From positions 5,768,501 to 5,832,500 of the forward strand of contig OZ017801.1 of NCBI GenBank assembly GCA_963969395.1: DNA of 64,000 bases, read 5' to 3'. The notes below the pieces were generated by a model. That model did not search any database. It worked only from the letters and a program-made list of their open reading frames with translations, and had not been told where the DNA came from. This stretch comes from Pseudoscleropodium purum (Eukaryota > Streptophyta > Bryopsida > Hypnales > Brachytheciaceae). A program made the position numbers and the translations under genes. Below, piece after piece: positions 11,022 to 23,900 of the stretch (position 1 is the first letter of the stretch; every line of letters starts with the position of its first letter).

Positions 11022-12158
11022 CAACTCCACGTCTACTTTCTACCCTAGTGTAGTTAAGACAATTTACTTTTTAGTTAAATTTTGTTGTTTTGAATGTGAA
11101 ACCGGTTAAATGTTCAAAGTTTTTTTGGAAATTAAGTGTGAATGTGGTGATAATTGAAGTTAAAGTGTGAAAGGACTTTTTGACTTGAGCAGTTGTGAGT
11201 TTGACAGGTTTTTATCAAGAGATTGGAAGGGGTGTTTGAGGAGGGATTGTGATATATATAGTCTTCTCTTCTCTCATTATTTTCTCTCCTTAATTTTTAT
11301 TGCATTCGGGACGTGAAGTTGTGTTTTTTGTTTTCATTGTTGTATTAATTTATAAATTCATAAGTGTTATTCTTAGTTATTTTATTCACATAAGTGATAG
11401 TGATTATTGCTTAAGCATGAAGTTGAATTTTGATGATATTTTACTTTGAATATTTTATGAATGTCAAATCAATTAAATTGAATAATTTAATATTCACTTA
11501 AGTGATAAATAAGTATTCTTTGCCTTAAGCATTTTATAAAGGAGAATCTCTTTAAGAGAATTTGATATATTTTAAGTAGAATTTGTCTATTGGTTATATT
11601 TTATCTCTTAAGAGAATTTTTGTGTCAATGCTTAAAGTAAGATTTGAAGTAAAGAAGAGAAAAATATTAAGTTAAAAATTAACATAATAATTAATAATTC
11701 TAGTGTTTGGAATTGAGTGATCCAAAGATTGGATTTTATTTTGAAACTTAATAATTCCAATGAGTGGTAATTATTTTTATTTAAAAGATTGAAATATCTT
11801 TGTATTACAAGTGGATATATATGTTGGAAATAAAATTAGGGATTGAGATTTATTCGGAGTTGGGAAATGAGTTTAGAATTCTAATGAATAAAAAATTATT
11901 GAACAATTGTAAATAATTGATGTACATTTTAATTATAAAATGATTATCCATATGATTAAAAAATGGTATTCCCATTGAAGTTATATGTACAGGGATTAAT
12001 GCTTGAATGTATATTTAAATTCTTATGTGATATTGGTGTGTGAAATTGTTTATCTAAAGTGCAAGTTGAGAGAATTTCTATGTTGTAGCAATATTTTATT
12101 GAGAGAAATCAATTACTTGACTATAGAGTTAATATGATTGGAATACGAATGATGTAAA
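11022..12158. other. AT-rich DNA with no recognised gene
   Basis: Contains a TATA-like run and CT-rich stretch (11252-11292) and scattered 'cttaag' words at 11400-11650, but no coding signal. A promoter or LTR cannot be supported. Confidence 0.45.
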
Positions 12159-12344
12159 ATGGATAGAGAACCTGTTAAATTAAAATCAAAGCAATGTAAA
12201 TTTTGTAACCAATTGAATTACGCAAAAGTAGAATGTGAGACTAAAAAGGAAAACATTAAGATAGAGTATAAGAGCAAAGATTCAATAAAAGACAAATTGG
12301 AAAAGATTCGCAGCAAAGAAAGATCAATTGGAGATGCTGAATGA
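12159..12344 (+). pseudogene. Retrotransposon gag zinc-knuckle fragment
   Basis: A 61-codon frame contains 'CKFCNQLNYAKVEC', which fits the CX2CX4HX4C zinc knuckle of retrotransposon gag proteins with the His replaced by Tyr (TAC, one C-to-T change from CAC), followed by a Lys-rich tail as in Ty1/copia-type gag. No protease, integrase or reverse transcriptase is seen nearby. The match rests on one short motif and could be chance. Confidence 0.35.
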
Positions 12345-13429
12345 TGAAAGAATAATTTCAAATAAAGACTGGAGCCTTGATAAGGGAAGAATTCAAAATA
12401 CTTTAAAATACTTTAGTAAAGCATATTATAGATTCCTTAAGGAAAATTTTAGAATTGCTTAAGCAATGTCCTTGGTTGTTTTCAATTCCTAGAAAGGATA
12501 TATGGTACATTTACTTTAAGTAATTAAGATATTAGTGCTTAAAGCGATTTTGAAGCAAAATGATATTTGTACAAAACGATTCATGAGTTCTCGGTTAAAC
12601 CGAATTTTCAAAGTTCAAATATGTATTGTATGATGTAGATTGCAAATGAATATATTTGTAATATATTTCAATGAATTCAAAATATGAGATTTGTGGATGC
12701 AGGTGCCCTTAACTCACACTTTTTAAATTTATATTTTATCTTAAGATAAGACCGAGACGGATTTAGTGGTTAGAAATTTGTATTTATAACTAGATAGAAA
12801 CTAGAGAGAGAATTCCTTTCCATTTCTAAATAGAATATGAAAGATACAAAATACCCTAATATATTAAGATTAAAGATATAATTTACCTACAAAGTGACAT
12901 TAGCTAATTAAAACACTAAGCTAACTTGAGTTTTCCCTGAACGAACCTAATTGGAATTGCCTTGGTTTTGTCTTAGAAAATTTGTACTACACCCAACCCA
13001 ATGTACCAAAGTAAAAATCAATATTACTCAAATACATTATCCTCAATACTAGGATCAAGTGGTGTGGCAACATTAGCAATATTTGTGAATGGGTATAGAC
13101 CTCAACAGTGAAGTACTTTGCAATCACAACAATACAAGAAACAAAATGGGGTGAAGTAATATCTTATCTTATAGAAGTTGTGAATCATTTTTTATGTTGT
13201 TGGCCGCATTGTTTCTACAAATTTGTAGCAGAAAGCAAGGACGATGGAGCTCAAGATGTTTGGCTATAGCTTAGTCCACAGATAAAGATACAAAAAAATG
13301 GAAAGAGAAGGCAAAAAGTAACTAACCTAATTTCAATTACGCTCTATACAGGCACTAGTTGCATGCAGGGAAGACATTGCTGCGGCAAACCTGCTTAGAG
13401 AAGACGGTGCCACTCATCCACATTGAAGA
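12345..13429. other. AT-rich DNA with no recognised gene
   Basis: No open frame of note. The words 'aatttacctacaaagtgacattag' near 12880 loosely resemble 'taaatctactttaaaagtgacattag' near 7555, so the two stretches may belong to the same old repeat. Confidence 0.35.
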
Positions 13430-13790
13430 CCCAACATTAAAGAGTCGGCGTTGGGTTTGGAGAAGGACTACATAGAAGGGTTGTGACTCTAGAATTGTGG
13501 GGAAGGAATGGCTAGATTGCAACTCCGTCAAGAAAGGGCTGTGGTTCCAAGACTACGAGGAGGGACTAGCTGGATTGTAGCTCTGTTGGAGAAAGGTTGT
13601 GCCTCTGTTGAGGAAAGATTGTGAGGAAGGACTGTGGTGTCAAGGAAGGGTTGCGCCTTTGTCGAGGAAGGCTGCTATGTTGGAGTTTCACCGGGAAGGC
13701 TGCAACTCCACTACGAAAGGTTATCACTTCATTAGGAAAAGGCTATGGCTTTGCCGATGATAAACGTGTGCCTCATGAAGCGAAGCGAAA
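13430..13790. repeat. Degenerate minisatellite
   Basis: Successive phrases of the form 'gaagg(a/g)ttgt(g/c)..ctctgttgag' and 'gaaggctgcaactcc' repeat irregularly every 30-60 bp through this more GC-rich stretch. A 62-codon open frame crosses it (13621-13809), but its Gly/Arg/Lys-rich translation reflects the repeat and shows no domain. Confidence 0.5.
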
Positions 13791-13809
13791 AATTGGAAGG
13801 GGACAATAA

Positions 13810-15050
13810 CTTCACTCAAAAGTAAAGATGACATGGGTTGCATCAACAAGTTCAACTTTAGGCAAGACTTGAAGAATGGAACTTTGTTGCGCTTACTACC
13901 CATTTTTAAAAATTTTGAATTTTTCCATTCGACAAATGGCCATCTTTATCTAGGGAAGTTGACAAATAATTGCATCTATTGCTCTTAGTTGGACAACTAG
14001 TTATCACTTTTGACCACAATTGGAATTAATTTTGATTACAACGGACATCCCTTTTTTTACTACCGGTATAGTTTATTTTCAAACCACTCTTTGACGCATT
14101 CAACTGTGGTAGTTGAGTGAACTAACATTCCTTTGACATACTCACAAATACCTATATAGTTCATTTTCACTACATTGAATGCAATACAATTAATATTAGT
14201 TAGACTTACACAATGGAGTTAAGGTGGCACCATGCATCATTTTTGATTTGTAGTAGATGAATTATGAACCATATTGTATATTGTAAGCATAGTACTTATG
14301 ACTTTTTGTTCTAATTTGCTCCATTTATTGATGTTTTGTCATTCTTTTCTACTACAGTCTAAGAGTGTCATTAACAATTGATGCACTATTAACTTCTAAA
14401 ATTTGTCAAAAAATTCATTGAAGTATGAAATTAATAATAAAAATCAGAATAATAGTTTCTCTTATTTCTCTTGTCAGGGAAAAAAGATACTATTTTTCTA
14501 GTTTAACTAGCTTCTCAAAACAGGCCTAAAATCCCTTAGATGAACCATTATTGAGCCTTCTACCTCACTACCCCATTTGTATAAAGAACTTATCTTTTGC
14601 ATTTTTGTGCATGTCATCTAATTGGTATTTGAAGTCAATGTTGAAAACTTGGAATTTTCTATGAATGTAATGTCAAATTTTCAAAAACTAAATTTGAAAA
14701 TGCCGAAGCTGCTTTTCAAACTTCAATTAATTATTGGACAAGAATGTGATAACTTTGCCCCCAATGTAAGGTACTTTGTCAAGACTACATTTGAATTCTA
14801 CTTTACAAAATTTTACTCTCAAATTTTTTATCTCAATTTATGGGAAAATATTAGACTATTTTGAAAATTTTTATGTAGATTTTTATTGAAGTCCTTTATC
14901 AACTATACTTAAAACAAAATATTTAGACTATTTTTGTAAAAACTATGAGCATTCTAAATTTGGGAGGTACGGAAGAAATTGTATTTTAAGTCTTTCTTGA
15001 TTGAGTGCAGATTAACCATCTCTAAATTTATTTTATTTTGTTTTAGAAAT
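13810..15050. other. AT-rich DNA with no recognised gene
   Basis: Only short low-complexity frames; the longest, 14622-14864 on the plus strand, has no motif I know. It may be diverged 5' sequence of the retrotransposon remnant that follows. Confidence 0.4.
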
Positions 15051-15059
15051 CTTTCTTAT

Positions 15060-16460
15060 AACTTTATTGACTAAATTAAAATGTCAACAGGCAAAAACAA
15101 AGTTATGTTTGATTAGATGAATTAAAGTTAGATATTGTTCTAAGAGCTATGGAAGCCTTGTCAATGATTGAGAACAAATCATATTGAAGATTTTGTTACA
15201 AAGTTCAATACTAATTGAGGATTAGTTGGGACATTCCAACTTATGCCATTCCAATTCATATAGAGTTCTTCTACTCAAAATCTTCTCTAAGTACTCTAAC
15301 TTTTAAGAATTGAGAATTAGTCTTTCTAAAAAGTTTGTTGACTTACAATCAAAATTTCGAGGATATATAAATCAAGTTCAATTCATCACTTTTTGTCAAC
15401 CTCAACAATATCTAATAAATGAGTTACAAATGGACCTAATTGTCACCTTATTTACTAAATAAGATTTATCTTGGTTTGCTTTTTTATTTAAGAAAAAATC
15501 TTCAACTTTATACAACTTTAATTTGTTTCTAAGAAATTTTACCAAAGCTTTTGAAAAAAATAATAAGATCCATTAGACAACAACAAAGATTCGCTCTTTT
15601 AGAAAAGGATTCTACCTAGCCTTTATATTTGCATAGACTTCAAACAATTTGCTTGTAACATTGATTGGGACAAAGAAATACTTTTTAGTTAATTTCAATG
15701 AAGGTTATGAGATGATGTAAAAGATCTATTGTTATTATTGCTTGATCCATAAATATTCAATGAAGTTAGAAATCAAATTGTGAAGTGTGACATTGTATTA
15801 CTTCAACAACATCAAAATCAACATTTTTCAATAAATCATATTCAAAATCTTTTTTAAATAGTTATTGCAATGAACATTTGAAGGTTACATTCAAGACCAA
15901 AAAGAGATGCAAATTAATGTGATATTATTGAAGTCACTAATTGCTCAAGAGAAAAAATATTGCCTTAAAAAAGATTTGTGTTTATATTGTGAAGAACCTA
16001 CTTACAAGGCCTTTAATTGCCACAAGAAGCAAAAATAACATTGTTTTATAATAAAGAATGTACCCATGTTGAAAAACAAGGAAATTCAACCATAATAAAG
16101 ACCATGTGGCTAAAGCTTTCTATACTATAAGCCAATCTAAGTCTTCACTTCTGTACATAATCTTCTTATTGTTTTATTGTACCCTAGTTTTTAGACCCAA
16201 GAAATTATAAATGTCTACACTGTTAGATTTTAGGGCTTGAACTTATTTTCTAGAAGAAAAATTCACAAGACTTCATAAGATTCCTCTAGTAAAAGCATTA
16301 GACCCTGGAAGTTATAGAAATTATAGATGGTCGACTCTTGTCTTTTAGAGATAATATTCATAAAGAACTACTAGAGAACCAATCAAAACTAAGACAAAAC
16401 CAACAAAAGTCTATTGGAACCAACATAAAAATGAGTTCTCATAGTGATGCATTTTTTTGA
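15060..16460 (+). pseudogene. Ty3/gypsy-type gag-protease remnant
   Basis: The plus strand carries the recognisable end of a Ty3/gypsy-like gag with many stops and frameshifts. Near 15930-16020 it reads 'LIAQEKKYCLKKDLCLYCEE', completed by 'PTYKAFNCHKKQK': a CX2CX4HX4C zinc knuckle whose Gly-His is replaced by Thr-Tyr. About 200 bp further on (16220-16310) 'LLDFRA' followed by 'TYFLEEKFTRLHKIPLVKAL' resembles the 'LLDSGAS' active site and downstream sequence of the gag-linked aspartic protease, with the catalytic Asp kept but Ser and Gly replaced. No reverse transcriptase follows; the sequence is lost at about 16460. It is a dead fragment of an old element. Confidence 0.6.
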
Positions 16461-16564
16461 ATTGCATCAACAATTTTTTTATTGGTTCATTGAAAATCAA
16501 CAATCCTCTATTGTTTTGGATACTAGTAATTACAACTTAACCCATATAACAAAAAATTTAGAAA

Positions 16565-16765
16565 TTTTTTAGGAAATTAAAAAATCTTTTGGATTTTAGG
16601 GAGAATTTTTTGGAATCTTTTAGAATCTTTTAGAAATCTAATAGGATTTTTTAAAAATCTTGTAGAATCTTATGGAATCTTATAGAATTTTGTAGAATCT
16701 TATAGAATTTTATAAAAATCTATTGAAATTTGTAAAATTCTTTGGAAATCTTAGACAAACTTTTG
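16565..16765. repeat. Simple repeat built on 'gaatcttatag'
   Basis: Short words such as 'gaatcttttag', 'gaatcttatag' and 'gaattttgtag' recur about every 11-13 bp, an imperfect short tandem repeat in AT-rich DNA. Confidence 0.6.
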
Positions 16766-17104
16766 GATCTTCTTCAATGTTTCAAAATCATTTAAATTCT
16801 TTTATAGCATATAAAATTAGAGGTTGAAATTTAATTGATTTTTTAACAAATATAATTTGATTTCTAATTTGATTCAAATTCCAATAATACCTAATATCCA
16901 CATTTCAACTATAAAATTTAATGAAAATTTTAATCAATTTCAACTCTAAATCCAATTTTGAATCAAATAACTTAATGAAAATTGAAACTTAAATTCAACT
17001 CTGATCAATGTAAATCTAATTTGAATTTAGATTCTAATGCAATTTTCATTTAGTATCCTATAGAGTATAATATGGTTAGAGTTCTAAATTATATGTTAAA
17101 GTGT

Positions 17105-17175
17105 AATATAATAAGTATGTGTAGAAGTATGTGTATAACAATTATGTGTAGTATGTGTAGTATGTGTATAATTTT
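17105..17175. repeat. 'tatgtgtag' simple repeat
   Basis: The words 'agtatgtgtag', 'attatgtgtag' and 'agtatgtgtag' repeat in tandem. From 16766 to 18065 apart from this I see no gene; the 65-codon frame at 17545-17742 shows no domain. Confidence 0.6.
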
Positions 17176-18065
17176 ACTTTTCTAGTAGCACTTTGAACTA
17201 CTTTAATTCAAATTATTGTTTGATTTGAATTCTAAGTTTTGAAAAGAAAAGTTTAAATTATGAATTATTCATAATTCAATTAATTGCAAGCTTTAATCAA
17301 ACTATTCAAATTTGGACTCTTCAAGCCCTAAATTACCAAGGCCATCTTTCTATCAAAATCCAATCAAAAAAGCTATTTCTACAATGTTCATCAAAGACAA
17401 CAAAATTGTTTTATTTCTTAGAATTGAAACTCAAGATCTTTTATTTTAATTGTCTTTGATCATGTAGTGAAAACTTCCTAAAGTTAGATTGTACAAATTA
17501 AAATGCATTAGCATTCAAAATTAGAAGTAAAAGTTGCAAATGGCTTGGATTGCCATTTATTGAATTCTTTTGCATTTGAGTGTGTTGAAGAATTGAGTTC
17601 TAAGTCTAGAAAAAGAATTCCAAAAAAACACTTCATTCTCAATTGTTACAAAGAAGTAGGTTTAAGATTGAAGAATATATTAAATAAACCATTAATGTTG
17701 ACTTTAAGGAAAGACAATGGTAAAGTAGGGGTTAAAATATGAATTTCAAGTTCTTTATTATACAAATGTCTAAATTAGAACTATTCAAACTTCTAAATTT
17801 GACTTCATAAAAAATTACACTATTTAATTCTAGATTTCAGCCAAATGACTTCTAGAAAAATGCTTGTCAGATTTTCAAAATATTTTAAAATAAAATGAAA
17901 ATTTTATCACTAAAACTAGACTTTAAGACGCACCATTTCCAACAAGTTTAATAAAAAACGGTGTTATAGCAAAAGAAATATGAACCTTCAAACTCTATTG
18001 ACTTAGCAAAAGTAAGCACGAAATGAATAAATATGAACCACATACACTCATTTACCAAAGAACTT

Positions 18066-18218
18066 TAGTCATGATGCAATGGTTGGAGCTTGCAGTTTCC
18101 AGTGCAGAGGTTTGGAGTTCAAACCCAACTATGGTCCAACTAGTCAATGTAGAAATTGCCTTGAGGTAGCTCACATGGCACATTGATTAGTAGCTTGAAT
18201 TTTTTTTTTTTTTTTTTG
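18066..18218 (+). mobile_element. tRNA-derived SINE with poly(T) tail
   Basis: A polymerase III-like promoter is visible. The A-box-like TGATGCAATGG (18072-18082) is one base off TRGYNNANNNG, and the B box GTTCAAACC (18117-18125) fits GWTYRANNC, 45 bp apart as in tRNA genes. A tRNA-unrelated body contains 'gaggtagctcacatggca', and the element ends in a run of about 18 T. A related element lies on the minus strand at 31236-31433. Head and tail boundaries are approximate and no clear target duplication was found. Confidence 0.6.
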
Positions 18219-19404
18219 CATCTCCTAGTTTTAGTTGCCAAACCATTAGCTAGCTTCATAAGCATGCAAGCTTTTTAACCAAAGTAGCAAAAAATATGAC
18301 AATTGTATGATTAAAAACAAATATTGTAGGACTCTAAAGTCCTCAAATATAAGAAGACAAATGGGTCATTATATATAGGACATTGCCCATCTTCCCACCT
18401 TTATTTAAGAAAAAAATAATAGGGAATATATTCACAATATATATTTTTTGATAGTTGTTTCTAGGTTCCTTAAACTTCAAATAGAAAGCAACATAAGAGC
18501 TTAAAGAACTTCTATAATCAATTAAGGTTACATTTGTAACAATCTATTCAAGTGAAAGAATTTTGATTTCAGTTTCAAAAACTTTTCAATAAGATCTGAC
18601 AAATTTAAATTTCAGTTAATTAGCCTTCAAGGCTTACTACTGGTTATTGACTTTCAAATTTGTACTTGAGTAGTTGAACCGACCAAAAAATTACAAGGCA
18701 TCTTTCACTTGAATTGGTCTCAAATTCTCATTTAATAGAAGCTACTTGTGTAATGAAATCCAGTTTTGCCACATGCATGGCTTCAACTATTAGGGTCATG
18801 AACACTTTATATAACTTATGCTTTTGAACCTATAAGAGAGTAGATGTTGATAGCCTTTGTGCTTAGTATTGTATGACTGAAACTTCCAGAGGATTGATTG
18901 AATATTTGAGCAAATATTTGTCATGTCTAAGATTTGTTTCATATCTATACAGCTATGGTTTCATCACAAACATAGACTATTATTTCACAGGTGATTGAGG
19001 ATTTTTGTTGGATATATAAGTAATGTTGGGATTTTTGTAATGTTTTATCTTAAATTCTCCTTGTAATTACAATAATACACGTACGTGAGTTGTAAAAGCC
19101 TGTTGCATCCTCATTAATTTATAATTCGTTGTCTTGTTCTTGGAATGGGCAAAGGTGAGGCCTATGACTTCTTGGAGGATTTTGGACAATTTTTGTACTA
19201 CTTCAATCTTTGTAAGCATTAGTGTTTGTTTTTGAAGATAAAATTTTTTCTTAGATGTCGAGAAGACGAGAAATGACTTGCATATGTACTTGATGTAGTT
19301 AGTTAGTTACTTATATATAATAGTCACTTTTTACCTTGTCAAAACTTTGCACAAATGAGTGGAATATGTGGATTTCATAATGATGTTTGTAGTTTAAATG
19401 CCCT
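18219..19404. other. AT-rich DNA with no recognised gene
   Basis: No domain, terminal repeat or convincing exon structure. A splice-acceptor-like 'atttcacag|gt' occurs near 18990, but no coding sequence attaches to it. Confidence 0.4.
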
Positions 19405-19515
19405 CACTTGAAACTAGCTCTTTGAGCAAATGATAATGGTATACAAAAGTTCAATTTAGTCCTTGCTATGCTTCACATACCTTTAGTTGAAACTAGCTCT
19501 TTGAATAGAGGACAA
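19405..19515. repeat. Short tandem duplication of about 80 bp
   Basis: 'gaaactagctctttga' at about 19410 and again at about 19491, each followed by similar 'agcaaatgataatgg' and 'atagaggacaatag' stretches, marks two diverged tandem copies. Confidence 0.55.
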
Positions 19516-19625
19516 TAGTAAGTAAAGTATAAGTATTGCTTAAGTTAAGTTATAAATACTTTTTGACATGAAAATGTCGGATATGTACTCAATCCCTGAG
19601 ATATACCAAGAAGCCTTTTTTTTTT

Positions 19626-19858
19626 TTTTCACTGAATTCTTCTACTAGTAAATTGAAACTATACCATTAGAAATTTTATTTGATGACTATTATTTAAAAA
19701 CTTTATTTATTTAAAAAATACAATCCGTTATTTCTTTGATTTTTTTCATTGAATTCTTCTAGTAATGAATTGAAACTATACCATTAGAAGTTTTGTTTGA
19801 TAATCATTATTTGGAAACTTTTTTTGCTTGAAAAATACGATCTGTTAATATTGGAAAT
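19626..19858. repeat. Tandem duplication of about 115 bp
   Basis: Two adjacent copies share 'cattgaattcttct', 'gaaactataccattagaa', 'ttatttg...aaacttt' and 'aaaatac(a/g)atc(c/t)gtta' in the same order (19630-19735 and 19745-19858), each preceded by a T run. Confidence 0.75.
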
Positions 19859-20812
19859 CATGAAAATTATAATTTTGAACAGAATTCTATTTTGACAAAA
19901 TCTACTAGGATACCTCCAACCAATCAACCATCAAGCTTTTATTTATTATAATTACAACTTTTATCAAAGTTGCTAAAAATGATATTCCTTTCATCCTTAA
20001 ATGATCTTTCTATTGGCTTTAATTTTGTGTCTTCAAATGATCTTCTTATAATAATGTGGAGGAAGGGCCTATAAAATGAAGCCTTTGTATATGCATAAGG
20101 CTGTATTATAATTCTCTTTGCAATGAAGAACTTGGATGTTTGTTTTTATTTTTTTGTTAATTGGAGTAGTGCAATGACCAAATTAATAAAATTTTAGGAA
20201 ATATAGAATCTTTTTTTGGCAACAATATATTTTTTTAAACTTAAAAAGAAAAAGAAAAATCCTAAATATGGCTTAAACTGTTAAACAAAAGAAAAAATCA
20301 ACAAATTGTAGTTGATTTTTGTTCAAAACAACATACACATTCAACAAATTTCAATTGTTTTGGTTACTTGATTATATTAATGGTAGTTTTTTACTAGGCT
20401 AATTGGACTTCAAGCTTGGAAAGGTGATGAGTTAAAAGTGAGCATCTGAAATTAGAGAAATATTCAACAAAATGCTATAATTATGAAATTATCCTAAATA
20501 ATATATCTCAACTTTGTCATACTATTCAAGGGAGAGATAAATGAACTCTAATAAACAAATTTGTAATTAGTGTAGTATACAAAAGTCCTACTATCAAAAA
20601 AAAATTTGGTACAAAAATTTAAGCGTATTTGATGGGTTAACGAAAGTTTTTCTACCAATATGGATGGCTCATTATATAAGGACAAAAAAGTTTTGGATGA
20701 AAATGAAGACTTTTGTGAACTAAAAAAACCTCCAAAGTCATCAATCAAATACTATTGTTTTTTAAATAACCCTTAAAAGACACAAATCCTCGTGGCAAAG
20801 GTAGTCACCACA

Positions 20813-20900
20813 CTACAAGACAAAAAGGTGTTTAAGTACAGTTTTAATAATAAGTCCTAAAAATAATGACCTTTTGGAAGATTTTTTGTAAAATTTTATT
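20813..20900. mobile_element. Half of a CACTA-type MITE (one end only)
   Basis: 'CACTACAAGACAAAAAGGTG' followed by 'tttaagtacag...ataataagtcct...aatgaccttttggaagat...taaaatttta' follows one arm of the foldback element at 28109-28331. The opposite arm is not seen, so this is a truncated or highly diverged copy. Confidence 0.5.
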
Positions 20901-23900
20901 TTCAATGATTTTGAAAAATAAGACTTCATGCCAAAGTTTAGCCCACTTACCTACTATAGAAGCTACATCCTTCATTTCAACTTTCATTGCTTGTATTTGA
21001 ACTTCAACAAAACCATTTAACTATGCTTCTTGCAAAGCCTCATTAGAAATAAATTCAAAATCAATAAGGTTAGAAAAATAACATGATTAAATTCTATCCC
21101 ACCAAATATTTTTGCATTGTCTTGATTTTATAAACTAAAGACCATTTTCATCAAATTTGATTTATTTAGTTCTACTTATATGTGATGTGGGCTCCATTAC
21201 CTCTCCAATACCAAAATTATATTTGTTCTTAACATGTTGACCAAACAATGAAAAAATCTTTATAACAATTTGAGCCCACTTTGTCGAAAGCAACAAGCAA
21301 TTTAAAAAACAAATCATGCATCATTATGATGTATAAAACTACAAAATGACATGATATCAAACAGTCTATAATGGATTCATTAGTCAACCAATTATCTTTT
21401 ATAAAATGCTCATGTTTAACATGACAAATGTATTTTGTTCCAAAATAAATCATATGTACTACAAAAAAAGACAACTTCAATTTTTTTTACAAAGTTTTTT
21501 TTCTATAAAAATTTTCTAAAAAAAACCAAATCACTTCAAGATGAAAGATTGTTCCTTTTATATGTTCTTGAATCTTTTCATCTGCAACAATAATATCCTT
21601 ATTAAGTTCTTTTAGACATTTTCTTACCTTAGGAAAAAAAATGCACTAAATAGTAGGAAAATTTTGTTTATCTTTGACATTAATATCATCTTTTAATAAA
21701 CCATGTTAATCTTTTGAAAAATAATAAGAAAATGATAGTAGATGGCTCTTACTTGCTATATACTTATTCCAAAATAAAACTTTTATTACTAAAAGGAGAG
21801 GGTTGTGGAGTTTCTTTCCAACATATAGAGGGTCATGCACTATTATTAGTGAAGCATCATTCATAATTTTAATATATTTTAGAAACCCATGAATTTTTAA
21901 GCCATACATCTTTTTAAAGATGGTTTCTAGCATTAATTTTTTACACTTATTATCACTATTTAATACATAATCCCATAAATGTCTATATTCCTTTCAAGAT
22001 ATTTCTTGTAATATTTTCATATCAACTCCCATTGCTTTTGCACCTTCATATGTTTGAACTTATTACAAGTATTCAACAAATAATATACTAATAATAGCAT
22101 ATATACCTACAACTAATGAACTAATTATCAAAATCTCACATAGAACTAACTTGTAAATTTTCAAAAGCATTTGAAATACTACTTTAAGTAGATGATGAAG
22201 GTTGAAGATCAAAACTACATTCATAAATTTGAATGTTCATATGATTTTTTTAACTTATAATAATCATCAATGATATTCAACCTCCTATTCTATATTGTAA
22301 GTTCTCTACATATTGCTTCATTTTCACTACATTCAAAGGGAATTGACCTTAAAATCCCAAGCTTTTGTTTGCATGATTTCAAAATTGAAGCTATGTGAAA
22401 AAATGTGCCTTCATTGATATCAATATTTTACAAAAATCCTTCCTTACAAAATTTTGATTAATTATATTTAGACTTAATCCTTCTAGATATTACTCAAAAT
22501 TTTTTGTGTTGTAAAGCCTCCAAAGTTCTACAAAACCTCAAACATCATAGTTGTACTAGAATGATAATGTTTTCTATTTCCCTTACTATTTGTTTTATGC
22601 ATTGAAAGGAAATTTTTCACAACATCTATAAATAAATTCAACAAAATAGGACAGCTATTAAATGCTCCTCCATTGAATGCTCTTTTAAACAACTCTACAA
22701 TTTCAAGAAGTGAACCTTCATACCAAAGTAGACTAAAGTTTTATTAAAAAATAATCCTTTGGTTTTTTTGCCCTTATTAAAGCCACATTCAAAAGAAACA
22801 CTTGATCATTTATTAATTAGCATCTTTTCTTTCATTCTCTAGTTGTTCAATGAGCTCATTCTTTTGCAAAATCTCCATCCTAACAATTGATTTACAAACT
22901 TGCTCGCCTTTTGATACTACTATAGTTTTCAATAGCGCTCGTAAAAATCAATGAAGTTGAGAATCATAGAACATTTATTACAAAATATTATATCACATTC
23001 AATAAAATGAAATGTTTCTTCATTTGTAGTTAGGATCACCAAACCAAAACTTGTCATTTTTTAGATCTTGTAATAAACGACAAACATCAATTACATCATT
23101 TTTCAATTTCAAAAAATAATTGTAAAAATTCATGACATACATTTTTTACACAATACAAATTCAATTTGTTTTGAGGGATGTATATAGGTTGAAGCACATA
23201 TAAAGGAAGGTGTTCAATTTTACCTGAATACCTGTTGATATACCTTTTGCTAATAAAGCTTCAAGGATACTTGTAGTAACGACAACTTGTTTAGCTATTG
23301 TTGAAGGAATGAATGGATGAAGGCTTTCCTACCTAATCTTTCTTTCTAAGTATGAAAGACATTCATCTTGTTAAATGATCAAAATTTCAAAAAATAAAAT
23401 AAAACCAAAAAAATAAGATTAATTAACTTCTGAACCCATTTATAAATCCTATAGGGCACTATGAGCCAAACTACTATAGCTATAAACCTAACAACATAAC
23501 ACTATAAGCCTAAATCCTACTTACTTCACTTTGTAGGGTTTAGATGCTTTATTCTTTCTGAATGAACTTCAGCTTTTGGGGCAAAAGGACTTTTCTCTTT
23601 GAATATGCAAGAGATATTATTATAAATGTGGAGCTTATGCAACTTAGGGCTTTTTTTAGATTGGAAAAATCAGAGTTTTTCACATTAACACTTGACGTTG
23701 ATTAGAAATCTAAGCAAGTGGTGATCAATGATGTGGCATTGTGCATAGACAACACTTTTGGTGAAAATGTCAATAGATTTCTAAACTACAAGTATTTGCT
23801 ATAAATTATACTTTGTGATTTTAAACTACATTTGTTGTAACAAATATTGTACAAATTGAGGGTTGATTGTATTTATATTACTTCAAATCTCATTATATAT

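Noticed and set aside
11250..11300. Promoter with TATA run and CT-rich tract
   Set aside because: No coding sequence or LTR structure follows; such words arise by composition here.
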